A DNA stretch of 64,000 nucleotides, from contig NC_091245.1 in assembly GCF_042477335.2 (NCBI RefSeq), positions 110,332,501 to 110,396,500 of the forward strand. Direction: 5' to 3'. The stretch's first letter is position 1. Each line of letters starts with the position of its first letter. A program made the position numbers and the translations under genes. Source of the DNA: Ovis canadensis. Lineage: Eukaryota > Chordata > Mammalia > Artiodactyla > Bovidae. The notes beneath the pieces were generated by a model. The model was not told the origin of the DNA. It saw only the letters and a list, made by a program, of their open reading frames with translations, and ran no database searches. Shown piece after piece: positions 43,960 to 57,400 of this stretch.

Positions 43960-46900
43960 ATGCAGATGGCAGAGTAGAAGGATGTGCGCTCATATTCTCC
44001 TGCAAGAACTCCAAAACTGCAACTCTCTGCTGAACAGCCATTGACTGGGGAATGTTGCATCTCACCAATAAAAGATACCCCATGTCCAGGGGCAAAGGAG
44101 GAATCCCAGCAAGATGGTAGGAGGGGTGAAATCGAGTTTAGAATCAAATCCCTTACCCACCAGAGATGCTCAGAGGGCTCAAACAAACCTTGTGTGTACC
44201 AGGACCAAGTTATCCCACAGATACTGAGCCAGAACTGTGTTTGAGTGTCTCCTGCGAAGGTGCAGGTCTGCAGGGGCCTACCACAGGGACAGGGGCTCTA
44301 GGTGCAGCAGACCGGGGTATGGCATAAACCCTCTTGGAAGAATTCACCATTAACCCCACCATAGAGCTGCGAGAACTTACACAGGACTGGGGAAACAGAC
44401 TCTTGGGGGAGGGCACAAGTAGAACCTTGTGTGCACCAGGACCCAGGAGAAAGGAGCAGTGACCCCACAAGAGACTGACCCAGACTTGCCTGTGAGTGTC
44501 CAGGAGTCCCCACTGGAGGCATGGGTCAGGGTTGGCCTGCTGAAGGGTCGGGGACACTGAGTGCAACAGTGCATGCATGGGACCTTTTTAAGGAGGTCCC
44601 CATTATCGTCATTGCCTCCACCATAATTTGGCCTCAGATCAAACAACAGGGAGGGAACACAGCCCTGCCTATCAACAGGAAATTGGATTAAAGAGCATGA
44701 CCCCAACCATCAGAACAAGACCAGAAGAGTTTCTCCCTCAATCAGTCTCTCCCATCAGGAAGCTTCCATAAGCCTCTTATCCGTCTCCATCAGAGGGCAG
44801 ACAGAATGAAAACCACAGTAACAGAAAACTAACCACACTGATCACATGGACCACAGCCTTGTCTAACTCAATGGAATTATGAGCCAGGTCATGTAGGGCC
44901 ACCCAAGATGGACCAGTGATTGTGGACAGTTGTGACAAAACATGGTCCACTGAGGAAGGGAATGGCAAACCACTTCAGTATTCTTGCCTTTTTGAGAACC
45001 CCATGAACAGGATGAAAAGGCAAAAAGATAGTACACTGAAAGATGAACTCCCCAGGTCAGTAGGTGCTCAATACACTATGGGAGATCAGTGGAGAAATAA
45101 CTCCAAAAAGAATGAAGAGACAGAGTTGAAGCAGAGACAACACCCAGTTGTGGATGTAACGTGATGAAAGTAAAGCCCAATGCTGTAAAGAGCAATATTG
45201 CATAGCTGCTGCTGCTAAGTCACTTCAGTTGTGTCTGACTCTGTGCAACCCCATAGATGAAAGGCCACCAGGCTCCCCCATCCCTGAGATTCTCCAGGCA
45301 AGAACACTGGAGTGGGTTGCCATTTCCTTCTCCAATGTATGAAAGTGAAAAGTGAAAGTGAAGTCACTCAGTCATGTCCAACACTCAGCTACCCCATGGA
45401 CTGCAGCCGTCCAGGCTCCTCTGTCCATGAGAGTTTACAGGTGAGAGTACTGGAGTAGGTTGCCATTGCCTTCTCTGAATATTACATAGGAACCTGGAAT
45501 ATTAGGTCCATGAATCAAAGCAAATTGGAAGTGGTCAAACCGGTGATGGCAAGAGTGAGCATTGACATTTTAAGAATCAGTGAATTAAAATGGATTGGGA
45601 TGGGTGAATTTAATTCAGATGGCCATTATATCTACTACTGTGGACAGGAATCCCTTAGAAGAAATGGAGTAGCCATCATGGTCAAGAAAAGAGTCCAAAA
45701 TGCAGTACTTGAATGTAATCTCAAAAAATGACAGAATGATCTCTGTTTGTTTCCAAGGAAAACCATTCAATGTCACAGTGATCCAAGCCTATGCTCCAAC
45801 CAGTAATGCTGAAGAAGTTGATAAGTTGAATGGTTCTATGAAGACCTACAACACCTTCTAGAACTAACAACCTAAAAAAGATGTCTTTTTCATTATAGTG
45901 GACTGGAATGCAAAAGTAGGAAATCAAGAGCTACCTGGAGTAACAGGCAAATTTGGCCTTGGAGTACAAAATGAAGCACGTCAATGGCTAACAGAGTTGT
46001 GCCAAGAGAACACACTGGTCATAGCAAACACCCTATTGCAACAACACAAGAGAAGACTCTATACATAGACATCACCAGATGGTCAATACCAAAATCAGAT
46101 TGATTATATTCTTTGCAGCCAAAGACGGAGAACCTCTATACAGGCAGCAAAAACAAGACCAGGAGCTGACTGTGGCTCAGATCATGAACTCCTTATTGCC
46201 AATTTCAGATTTAAATTAAAGAAAGTAGGACAAACCACTAGACCATTCAGGTATGGCCTAAATCAAATCCCTTAAGATTATACAGTAGAAGTGACAAATA
46301 GATTCAAGGGATTAGAACTAATAGACAGAGTGCCTGAAGAACTATGGACTGATGTTCATGACATTCTATAAGAAACAGGGATCAAGACCATCCACAAGAA
46401 GAAGAAATGCCAAAAGGCAAAACAGTTGTCTGAGGAAGCCTTACAAATACCTGAGAAAAGAAGAGAAGCTAAAGGCAAAGGGTAAAAGGAAAGATACACC
46501 CATTTGAATACAGAGTTCCAAAGAATAGCAAGGAGAGATAAGAAATCTTCCTCAGGGATCAACACAAAAAAATAGAGGAAAAGAATAGAATGGAAAATAC
46601 TAATGATCTCTTCAAGAAAATTAGAGACACCAAGGGAATATTTCTGGGCTCAATAAATAACAGAAATGGTATGGACCTTATAGAAGCAGAAGATATTAAG
46701 AAGAGGTGGCAAGAATATACAGAAGATCCTATACAAATAAGATCTTCATGACCCAGATAACCACAACGGTGTGATCACTCATCTAGAGCCAGACATCCTG
46801 GAGTGCAAAGTCAAGTGGGCCTTAGGAAGCATCACTACAAACAAAGCTAGTGGAGGTGATGGAATTCCAGTTGAGCTATTTCAAATCCTAAAAGATGATG

Positions 46901-48164
46901 TGCTGTGAAAGTGTTGCACTCAATATGCCAGCAAATTTGGAAAATGCAGCAGTGGCCACAGGACTGGAAAAGATCAGTCTTCATTGCAATCCCAAAGAAA
47001 AGCAAAGTCAAAGAATGTCCAAACTGCTAGACAATTGCACTCATCTCACACACTAGCAAAGTAATGCTCAAAATACTCCAAGCCAGGCTTCAGCAATACG
47101 TGAACCGTGAACTTCCAGATGTTCAAGCTGGTTTTAGAAAAGGCAGAGGAACCACAGATCAAATTGTCAACATCTGTTGGATCAGCAAAAAAGCAAGAGT
47201 TCCAGAAAAACATCTACTTTTGCTTTATTGACTATGCCAAAGCCTTTGACTGTGTGGATCACAGCAAACTGTAGAAAATTCATAAAGAGATTGGAATACC
47301 AGACCACCTTACTGCCTCCTGAGATATCTGTATGCAGGTCAAGAAGCAGCAGTTAGAACTGGACATGGAACAACAGACTGGTTCCAAATTGGGAAAGGAG
47401 TATGTCAAGGCTGTATATTGTCACTCTGCTTATTCAACTTATATGCAGAGTACATCATGCAAAATGCCAGTCTGGATGAAGCATAAGCTGGAATCTGAAA
47501 ACTAAGATCATGGCATCCAGTCCCATCACTTCATGGTAAATAGATGGGGAATCAATGGAAACTGTGACAGACTTTATTTTGGGAGGTCCAAAATCACTTC
47601 AGATGGTTACTGCAGCAATGAAATTAAAAGATGGTTACTTCTTGGAAGAAAAGCTATGGCCAATGTAGACAGCACATTAAAAAGCAGAAACATTACTAAC
47701 AAAGGTCCATGTAGTCAAAACTATGGTTTTTCCAGTAGTCATGTATGGATGTGAGAGTTGGACTATAAAGAAAGCTGAGCGCTGAACAATTGATGCTGTT
47801 GAACTGTGGTATTGGAGAAGACTGGAGAGTTTCTTGAACTGCAAGGAGATCCAATCAGTCCATCCTAAAGGAAATCAGTCCTGAATATTCATTGGAAGGA
47901 CTGATGCTGAAGCTGAAACTCAAAAGAAGTTTGAATCTATGAAGAACAGATTCATTTAAAAAGACTCATTTGCTGGGAAGGATTGAAGGCGGGAGGTGAA
48001 GGGAATGACAGAGGATGAGATGTTTGGATGGCATCACTGACTCGATAGACATGAGTTTGAGTAAGCTCCGGAAGTTGGTGATTGGCAGGGAAGCCTGGTG
48101 TGCTGCAGTCCACTGGCTTGCAAATAGTTGGACAGGACTGAGTGACTGAATTGATTTGAACTGA
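43960..48164 (+). mobile_element. BovB (RTE) LINE, near full length, degenerate
   Basis: The 5' region begins TGCAGATGGCAGAGTAGAAGG. The endonuclease part of ORF2 starts near 45490 (G-T-W-N-I-R-S-M-N, I-S-E-L-K-W), and the RT part includes N-K-A-S-G-G-D-G-I-P-V-E-L and F-I-D-Y-A-K-A-F-D-C-V-D-H near 47220. The segment with the catalytic Y-A-D-D motif, seen in the copy at 59.3 kb, is absent here between about 47480 and 47500, and many stops and frameshifts break the frame. A BOV-A2 SINE is nested at 45205-45477. It ends with the BovB tail near 48164. Confidence 0.9.
45205..45477 (+). mobile_element. BOV-A2 SINE nested in BovB
   Basis: (GCTGCT)-TAAGTCACTTCAG head and two related halves. It is flanked by AATATTGCATA (45194-45204) and AATATTACATA (45478-45488), an 11-bp target-site duplication with one difference, so it inserted after the BovB. 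Confidence 0.92.
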
Positions 48165-49970
48165 ATGCAGTAGAGGAGAGGAGATTGATAAAACAATAAA
48201 ATAAGGGATATAGTCATATCCTATTTCTTACCTGTTTCTAAGTCAGTCAGCCAAATTTAGGAATATCACTTGCCCTTCCATATGCTCCACCTTTAGTTCC
48301 ATATTGAAATTTATAGCCAGTGCTTTGGTTAATTATGTAGATTTAATTGTTTAATGTTACCGTTATTAAGATTGTTTTCATTTTTGTCCAATTACTCACT
48401 AAAATTTCTGAGAATGAAAAAGATTAACAAAATGCAATCCATTTCCTTCATTTCTTTAAATGTAATGACTTTTCTTACTCAAAATAAACTAAATAAATAT
48501 GCTGTAAGAAGTGGTACTGTAATTTCAGACAATGACACATTCACCAATTTTCCTAATACAGCAATTTCTAGTTAAAGAATACCACATAGAATTAATATGA
48601 ATTTTGTACTATGTCTGGACTAACCCAAAACATTTTACTCATGTACATATGACAAATAGCAAGAGTAAAAGTTGACTTGTTTTCTATTTGTTAAAATTCT
48701 TCTTTCTGTTACCAATACCTCTTTGTTTTTTCCACATAGTTTAAAGAGGTTTTTAGCTTTTATCTTACATTGAAAGATAAAATTTCATAAAGATTTAATT
48801 TCATAACTTGTTTTTCAAGCACATGTCAGGTGCAAGATGCCTGTAAGCTGCACACACAATGTTCTTAAATGGTAAGAAGGAGAATGTAGCTTCCAAAGAA
48901 TGACTGCCTTGCATCTTTTTACATTCCTCTACTTAGCCCTTGCTTTATTTCTAAATGATCTCAAATCCCTTTGATGCGTAAAAGTTCCTTGACATACAAA
49001 ATTATAGGCAGTGTGGTTAAATAATTGCATATTTGATGTAGGTAATCTTTCTGGAGATTATAGAATTATATTAAAAGATTATTACCAATACAATGTTAAA
49101 ATACTTGTAAGCCAAAAGAATATCTTAAGATTCAGATAAGAAGCATTAGTTATTAATTTCTGCAATCTCAGGAAGGTACAATGTCAGACAAAGCCTACAC
49201 ACGGCAGTGTATGTAACTTATTAAGTGTTTCAGACATTGATAAAATAATAATCATTTATCCTCACACTTAGAAGTCTGCTAGTCAGTTGCAATAGGGAGA
49301 GCTATGCTCAACTTCAGACTCTGAGCTCTGGGTTGTGGACTTCAAACACGAGGCTTCAGGCAATTTACAGTTCAGGTCAGCTCCATGTGTCTCTCATTCT
49401 CTGAACCAATGACTCTCAGAGACATGGTTTCATGTGAGTCCAGTGCTGAAAGGGGAGCAGTTATCTGAAGTAAACCTGACTGCAAAGGTACATATTCAGT
49501 ATCTATAATATTCATTGCTTTCCCAAGAGTCAATTAAAGGAAAATCCCCAACCAAATCTGTGGGGCAGGAAGGTAAATGGTACTTACCATGAATCCATTC
49601 ATTGCAAAATTATGGATTTATAAATCTGTTATAGGGATGTGAAGAATTGGGACAAATGACTCCTTTTTATAGTTGTACTGCAAGTTCAGCTTGCCAGTGA
49701 CAGGATTGATATTTTTCACAGAATAACTAGACTCTTATTTGATCTACACCTCAGTTGCCATACTACTGAAGTTGTAACAAAAGTGCTACGCTAAGGCATT
49801 ATTTGTGTAACCATTTACAAAATCAATATTTTTACCAAACGCTATGAACATCCTTTCACATCTGCTTTTAATAATGCAACTTCTTGAAATTTATCTTGAA
49901 ACAGAAGTTTTCGAAATTGAAAAGGACTTTATGCAAGAAAATTATAATTGCCATATTTATAAGAATGTGT
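48165..49970. other. AT-rich spacer, nothing recognised
   Basis: No gene or known element recognised. Confidence 0.4.
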
Positions 49971-49975
49971 GTATG

Positions 49976-50167
49976 CATGTTCAGTCATGTCTGGCTCTTC
50001 ATGCTCTTTGAACTGTAGCTCACCAGGCTCTTCTGTACATGGGAGTTTTCAGGCAAGAATATTGGAGTGGGTTTACATTTCTTCCTCCAGGGGATCTTCC
50101 CCACCCAGGGATGGAACCTGAGTCTCCTGCATTGCAGTGGGATTCTGTAATATCTGAGCCACCAGTG
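49976..50167 (-). mobile_element. Bov-tA SINE
   Basis: Minus strand: CTGGTGGCTCAGATATTACA head, GGTTCCATCC box B-like, and body to CATGACTGAAC. Confidence 0.84.
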
Positions 50168-50569
50168 GTAATAATTAAAAAACAATATAGAGAAGCAAAC
50201 AATAGAGAAACAAAATGGAAAAATAATTTGCATGTTCAATCAATGAAGCAGTTTACCATAATTAAACTGATGATTATAAATAGTGGAAATAATAAATTTT
50301 AGTACATAATTCTAATATATTTATTGTCAAATTGCATGTATTATACTAAAAATTACACTGACTCTAGAAAGTCAGAAGTAGGATTGATATTGCTGTCATT
50401 TCTGTAAATCCTCAGAAGACTTTCTTTACCAGTCTGTTCACCAGGTCATGGGGAATAAAACTAGACTAATTGTATTATTCTTTGAAATTCTAGTCTCTTT
50501 TGGCTTAATATTTTGTGAAGAAGTTCCATTTGTACACAGGACTGCAGTCTAAATTACTTACCAGATATA

Positions 50570-51744
50570 TTAAACACCTTTTGGGGAGCAAAGCAGCTTC
50601 TTAATAGCATCTTTCATATCCTTATTTCTCAAGCTATATATAATGGGATTGAAAAAGGGAGCAAGCACAGAGAATGTTAGTGCGATGGTGGTGTCCCAGA
50701 ATGGTGTAGCAAAGAATCTAAGATACATGAGAGCCACACTGCCAAAAAGCAGCAGGAAGATGAAAATGTGTGCTGCACACATAGAAAAGGCCTTTTTACA
50801 ACCCTCAGCTGAAGGGATACCCAGGATAACAATGATAATTCTGATGTAAGAAAGAGAAATAATCAGACCTGTTATTAGCAAGTGCATGAATCACATCTTG
50901 TGCCAAGATCACAGAGGTATTTGTGCAATCTACATTTAATAAAGGTGTGAAATCACAGAACAGAAGATCTGATGGGTTTAGTTGGGACCACAGAAAGGTA
51001 GGGTAGAAATCCACACAATCTCAGGTAGAAGGATGAGGAAAGCAAATAAACAAGAGCCTGCAGAGAGCTGAGCACGTAGTCGGGGAGTCATGATGGTTAG
51101 GTAGTGGAGTGGGTTGAGATGGCAACATATCTGTCAATGGCCATCACAGTAAGCAAGGCTCCTTCGGTGTTTCCAAATGGATGGAAGAAGTGCATCTGGA
51201 AGAGGCAGCCAGTGAAAGAAATGGTCTTTTGACTGCTGATCAGATTGGCGAGCATCTTAGAAATCGTAGCTGTGGTATACCACATCTCAAGAAATGTGAA
51301 GATACTGATGGGATTATACATGGGGTTGTGGAGAGAGGTATCCAGTCTTACAGCAAAGATCAATAGATTCCTGACTATAATAAAGGTGTAGATGAACTCT
51401 TGCCTGGAAAATCCCATGGATGGAGGAGCCTGGTAGGCTGCAGTCCATGGGGTCGCTAAGAGTTGGACACGACTGGCCGACTTCACTTTCACTTCTCACT
51501 TTCACTCATTGGAGAAGGAAATGGCAGCCCACTCCAGTGTTCTTGCCTGGAGAATCCCAGGGTCGGGGGAGCCTGGTGGGCTGCCGTCTATGGGGTTGCA
51601 CAGAGTCGACACGACTGAAGCGACTTAGCAGCAGCAGCAGCAGAGGAAGAGTAAAGGAACAAAGTACAGGAGGCCACGATCTTGGAATCAGGGGAACTCA
51701 GTGAAGATAAATTCAGTCACTGCTGATAGATTTCCATCTTCCAT
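50570..51744 (-). pseudogene. OR6K3: OR6K3-like olfactory receptor pseudogene, split by a SINE
   Basis: The start is M-E-D-G-N-L-S-A-V-T-E-F-I-F (51744), followed by an in-frame stop after F-T-E-F-P. A BOV-A2 at about 51391-51655 then splits TM1. The frame resumes with F-I-Y-T-F-I-I-V-R-N (normally G-N) and contains [10 protein letters not shown]. It shifts near 51100 and again near 50880, and ends N-P-I-I-Y-S-L-R-N-K-D-M-K and a stop at 50570. Closest to human OR6K3 as recalled, so the symbol means relationship rather than proven orthology. It cannot make a receptor. Confidence 0.9.
51391..51655 (-). mobile_element. BOV-A2 SINE inside the OR6K3-like pseudogene
   Basis: Minus-strand BOV-A2, same strand as the receptor. 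Its (GCT)5 head abuts receptor codons for F-V-P-L-L-F and its truncated 3' end abuts codons for F-I-Y-T-F. No clear target duplication is visible. Confidence 0.9.
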
Positions 51745-51749
51745 GTTCC

Positions 51750-53070
51750 CAGAAGAGCTATCTGTGAATGAGGAAGATGGTACACCCAACTAATAGAGAA
51801 GGAAATCAATGCAGTGTAAATGTAAACGGTATCTTGGTTACCTGGTATTTTTGTGTTTTGCCTTTTTCCAGATTCAAAATAACTGGCAACTTGTCTATAT
51901 CACTAATCTTTTTATTTGAGAGATAATACAAATGATGATTAGTAACATGAGCTCAAATCAGACATTCTGAGCCTGAATTCTCATTCTGCCACTTGAGCAA
52001 ATAAGCAAGTTATATAATCTCTCTCTGAACCTCAGAATCTTCTGGGAAAAATATTAGTGCAAAATTATGAGTATTGAAAGAATTAATGTATCAGAGTATT
52101 AATATTGCTCAATATTTGTTAGTTATTTCCTACCTTGAACAGCTCTGAAAGAATAGTAACAATATCTGTTTTAACTCCTCAATCATTTGCTATGTGACTG
52201 CTTTCTCTCTCCTATACAGAAGCCATTCTGTCCCATGTATCACTGGTATGTTAACTGCAAAACAATGGAAAAGTTTCAGTCTTTATAACTTCACTTTGGC
52301 ATTAGAAACTGCTGATTACTACTACTTGAAGACTGTCTCCCTGGGCTCTCATGAAACCACCCTCTCCAGGTTTACCTTCTTCCTGAATAGAAGCTTCCTC
52401 TTAGGTGTTTTGTTATAAAACTTTCTTATTTCGTGTGTTACAAACTCACCTTCTTGGCCCATTCTCTAAGTGACTGTGTGTTCCAGTTTCCTGCTGTGGT
52501 CCCTAAAATCATGTCCTGCCTTATTGTTGATGAACGCATGCCCTCCACAGTTTTTCAGTTCTTCCAAGTCTGTATTGCCAGCAGAAGTATGTTTCCTGAA
52601 CTTTAAATCTGCACATGCAGTCTTCCCCGTCTGCCACTCTCTCATGCTGCACTGTGACAGTTTTCAGAGTTCACCCTGATTTCTCCTGGATCGTTGCTTT
52701 TGTGAATGTTAACCCTCTTCCTAGAAGACCTGTTTACTCTTCTTCACTTAACTAACTCCTAGACTTTCCTCAAGTTTCAACACAGGCATTGATCGCTATC
52801 AGAAGCCCTACAACAGGTACTGTGGTTTCCTCTCCCTGCCTACATTTATACACACACACACATTTATTCTCATATATATCCTACAGAGGGTTTCTACCGT
52901 CATCCTTACTATGTTTTTATTATAACTTGTTATTTGTTTTACTTCACAAGATTGTAAGCTTCTATCAGAGCGGGATCAACATTTTGTGTTTCATAACCCT
53001 AGCATGCATTGATCGCTTGAAAATGGCCATTTTTAATGAATAAGTTTGGATGAGGCTTAGAAAAATATTG
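51750..53070. other. Spacer with a MIR-like fragment
   Basis: AT-rich unique sequence. Near 51960-52050 GAATTCTCATTCTGCCACTT and TCTCTCTGAACCTCAGAATC look like a diverged MIR. Nothing else recognised. Confidence 0.45.
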
Positions 53071-53074
53071 TTGC

Positions 53075-53265
53075 TGGTTTTCAGTTGCTATGCCATGTCC
53101 ACATCTTTGCAACCCCATGGACTGCAGCACACCAGGCTTCCATGTCCACTACCTTCCAGAGTTTACTCAAATTCATGCCCATTGACTCGGTGATGTCAAC
53201 CAGTCATCTTATCCTCTGTTGCCCCTTTCTCCTCCTGCCCTCAATCTTTCCCAGCATCATATTAA
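53075..53265 (-). mobile_element. BovB 3' end fragment
   Basis: AACCCCATGGACTGCAGCAC, then CTCAAATTCATGCCCATTGA and CCAGCATCAT: complement of the BovB 3' end. Confidence 0.8.
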
Positions 53266-54219
53266 AGCTAGAAAAATCTAGAAATAAGACTGGTAGGAAG
53301 GAAACTTGTAAGCATTTATGTCTTGGACAGTTGTAAAGTCTGAATAACTAGATATTATTTCTGACTTTAAGTGTGAAAAGTCCAGAACCCCAAAGATGGA
53401 GCATTCACATAAATTCTATTTCAATGCCAAAATTTAAGCCTGCCCAAATCTTCTTTATTTGAATCTTTAGAGTGTGTCTCATTCCGAACATAAAAAATGA
53501 ATAGTTTCTACCCAAACCTCAGTGACCCTCAACTCACCTCTGCCAAATGCAGTAGGGGGTCTTCCTTTTTCCTGGGTCTCTGCATGCTTAAATGTTCTTA
53601 CAACTTCTCTGGAAAGGATTATTATAACGATCCAAAAAAAAATACTAAAGGGGAAATGAGTTCCGCTGAGACTTCTTCTCTTGGTAATAAACAGAAAGCA
53701 CTCTTTCTTTTTCCCATGGGATCAGTATCAGAATGTGATTGCTCTTTTTTCTCATCATATTTTCAGATCAAAGGAGAATCAGTACTCCAAGGAAGACTTC
53801 AAGTTCTGGTGACCATTGTTACCTCTTTTCTTGTCATCATTGCGGATTAACCAGTCAGCCTCCATTTAGGTGTGGAATTGGAAGTATACTGTATAAAGGT
53901 ACACTCACCTTTAATTGGACCTCATCCTTTCAAAAACACAAGAAATAGGATGATGTGAAAAGAGCCTTACTGACGTTGATTATTGTGAACAAATTAATTA
54001 ATAGAAAATAGATCAATTTTCATGAAAATATGTAAGGTAGAAGATGCCATACTAAAGAAGACGGAAGAGTGCCAAGTTTTATCCAACAATATACACAGAG
54101 TTTCCCTTCAAATTGTTTTTGTTAATTCTGCTGAACTCTTTATACTTCCCCCTTTTCAGCACAAAATATATTAAAGATTTCTATGTGCTTTTTGTATACT
54201 ACTTCCTTCCGCTCTTTTC

Positions 54220-54485
54220 TTGCTGCTGCTGCTGCTGCTGCTGCTGCTAAGTCGCTTCATTCGTGTCTGACTCTGTGCGACCCCATAGACGGCAGCCCAC
54301 CAGGCTCCTCCGTCCATGGGATTCTCCAGGCAAGAACACTGGAGTGGGTTGCCATTTCCTGCTCCAATGCATGAAAGTGAAAAGTGAAAGGGAAGTCGCT
54401 CAGTCGTGTCTGACTCTTAGCGACCCCATGGACTACAGCCTGCCAGACTCCTCTGTCCATGGGATTTTCCAGGCAAGAGTACTTA
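54220..54485 (+). mobile_element. BOV-A2 SINE
   Basis: (TGC)n head with eight GCT-type units, TAAGTCGCTTCATTCGTGTC, and two halves. Little diverged, so fairly young. Confidence 0.92.
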
Positions 54486-54489
54486 AATT

Positions 54490-57400
54490 CACATAATTCC
54501 TTCTCACCTCATGGCTATAAAGAAATAGCTACAGAGTAGTTAGTCCATATTTATCATACTGTGAATGCTCACCAATTGTTTTCATGACTCAATATAAATG
54601 AGGCAAAAGCTTAGATATTTAATATTAACTTGTAGCGTATCTGTAAATACTATTGATAAATTTAGGTAAGTGTACAACTCATATGTGTGTGCAAGCAGAC
54701 AAGAGCAGGATATCATGTGATAATACAACTTATTCAAATGTTTTGGTTTTTTTGGACAACATATTATTAAAGTTCAATTTTAATTTTGTGGATATTCACA
54801 AGAGCTCTAATTCAGAAAAAAAAATATTTTAATGATAAATAATTCATGTAAAAAGGGCACAAATTATAAATACATATTTCAATAAATTTTTGCTTTGTGA
54901 AAATGCTTGTCTAACTCTACACAAATCAAGTATTAATTCTATGTTATCACTTACATCCAGTTTGTTAATCTGTTTTTTAAGCTCCCACATGATTGTGAAT
55001 TTCTCCATTGCTAATTTTGATTCTGTCAATTTTTGTCTTATAAATTGTAAGCCTACATTTTTTTGAAACATAGATAATACAATGTATTCCATTTTAGTTA
55101 GAAGCATTTATTCTGTTTTTGTTTTCAGATAACTTCTTCTATCATAACTATTGTAGAAATTTTACAGTTTCCTCAGGGTATTACTATCTTTATTTCTGGA
55201 ATTTCAGTTTCATTAATATTTCATTTCTAGAATTTAGTTTCCATGTAATCTATTTTTCAGGACATTGTACTTTTCTTCTTTAAATTTTATGATATTTTCT
55301 CAAGTCAAAACTCTAGATTAGTTTTCTAGTATTCAATTTTTAAATTTCTTCCATTGAATATTATTACTGAACATAATCTAGTTAGTTTTTATCACTAACA
55401 GCACCATAAGAAACTAGCACATGCCATAATTAAAAGACCTTTATAATTTCTTTATAGATTTAAATTTGGAATATTTAATTTTTTTGTAATTAATTCTTGC
55501 TTAGGGCATCTTATAGTTAAATATTTGCTATTATTAACAGAATATGCCCATTTTTAATGTACATTAACCTCTCTCCAACCATCACCTCGTACCTGAAAAT
55601 GCAGATTCCAGTGTAGTGTTCTCATAAATACACACATATCAATAAATGCCACACACTATTATATACACAGAGGCATATACACAGTGTGGTGCTAGGGAGT
55701 GAAATGGGGACATATATGCCTTTAAAATAAACAAAATACAGAGATATCAAAAACTGATTGCTTACATTTCCAAAATTATTTTTCTCAACTAATCAAGAAG
55801 CAGAGCTTCAGATGCTAATCTGTGGTCAAGTGCACAAAAGTTTTGCGTGATATAGAACGAATCATATTTTCTGAATTCTAAGGCTTTATGAAATTTTCTG
55901 GCTAGAAATGTACTGTATTTTGCAAATAAACTTTCCTTGATTTTCTCCATTTAGTTTGTGTAAGAACCTTTTGGAAAATATAAATTTTCTAGATTGGAGC
56001 ACACAGAGGGACTAAGAGAGTGGTGTATTCAGACGGCTTGGAAGATCCATGACCCATTCTGCCTCCTTGTACTACCTTGCTTTATACAGCTTTTCTATTT
56101 GTTTTCTTTAAAGATGTATCCTTTATAGCAAGCTAGTAGATGAAAAAATGTAAAAGTATCCTAGGACTCATGATCAGTGAACAAAGATTAGAAAAACACA
56201 GCCAATATCATGTTATGCCCGGATCAAAAAAATCATCCATCCAAAGAACCAACAAAATATGGTGAACTCATTGCCTTAGGGTACAAAGACTGTCTCCCAA
56301 ATGGTGATAAAGGAAGAAGGAAAAGTCTATTTGCTTTGTTTTTAAGATATAAACAAATAGAGTGAAGCCCAGCACTGTAGTTATGGCTTATTCTCCTTAG
56401 GTTACAAAGGACATAAGCCACAAAAACCAGTATAGCATAGCGTGGGGTCCAAACAGCAGTAACTGAATATGCTCATGACAGCAACATTAATGTTTCAGAT
56501 TGGTCAGTTGACTGAAAGTCTCATTAATTTTGTAATAACTGATATAGTTCCAGGAGTAAAAGTATTGGTAATTCTGACACACAGTCAGTGCAAAGCACTA
56601 TATCAAGATTTGCTTTTAGAATTATATGTGAATATAATTTCCCTTTATATCACAGATATATGCTGCAAGATTTGACTCATCAAAAACATCTTTCTGGGGA
56701 AGAAGAGTGGCATATTGAAGGAGTCAGATGGGCAGATGAATGGCTTGACCACTAATGGCTGTTTTGTTATGCATTCACATAATGGGTTCACAGAGGACTC
56801 TAGCACTGAAATATGGAGAGAAGTATCAATGTGTTGAAATGTATTCAGCTTTGTATAAAACCAAATTAGCTCAGCAGAGAGGAAAAATGGTGGAAATTGA
56901 AATCAATAAGCTATAAGATGTCTTGTTAATTCAACTCTGCAGTATAACGTTGTTGTGGCATACTCCAGAAGGCCTATTCTGCCTCCTGTAGTGAAAAATT
57001 CAGTTTTAAGACAGAAAATCAATTCAGTGTTACCTCAGAACCCCACAGAATTCAAAACACTAGCATTTCCTAGTATGAAGAGGAAAGATATCAATGAAAA
57101 CAGCCATGGCTATTTCTAAACTGTAGCCATCTGTGTGGTTACCATAATGTGGGAAACAGAAAAACACGAGGGAAAAGATTATAAATGTCCCACGTGTAAG
57201 TCTGTTGGTTCCTACATCCTTCTGTGGCTTGGATTTGAAGCTAGATTTTGTACGGATCCTGGTCCTCCAACTTTTGTATGTAGCACCTGTGATTATGGGA
57301 GTTCAGAAAAAATAACCTCCAGTGGGCCCCAGATCCCACTTCTTCTTGGTTTTCATGTTTCTCATGCAGCCTGGCCCTTTTGTGTCTATTGGTTGGTTGG

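Noticed and set aside
44210-44706. Several 70-120 codon frames at 44.2-44.7 kb
   Set aside because: They fall in the BovB 5' region, on the strand opposite to its ORFs.
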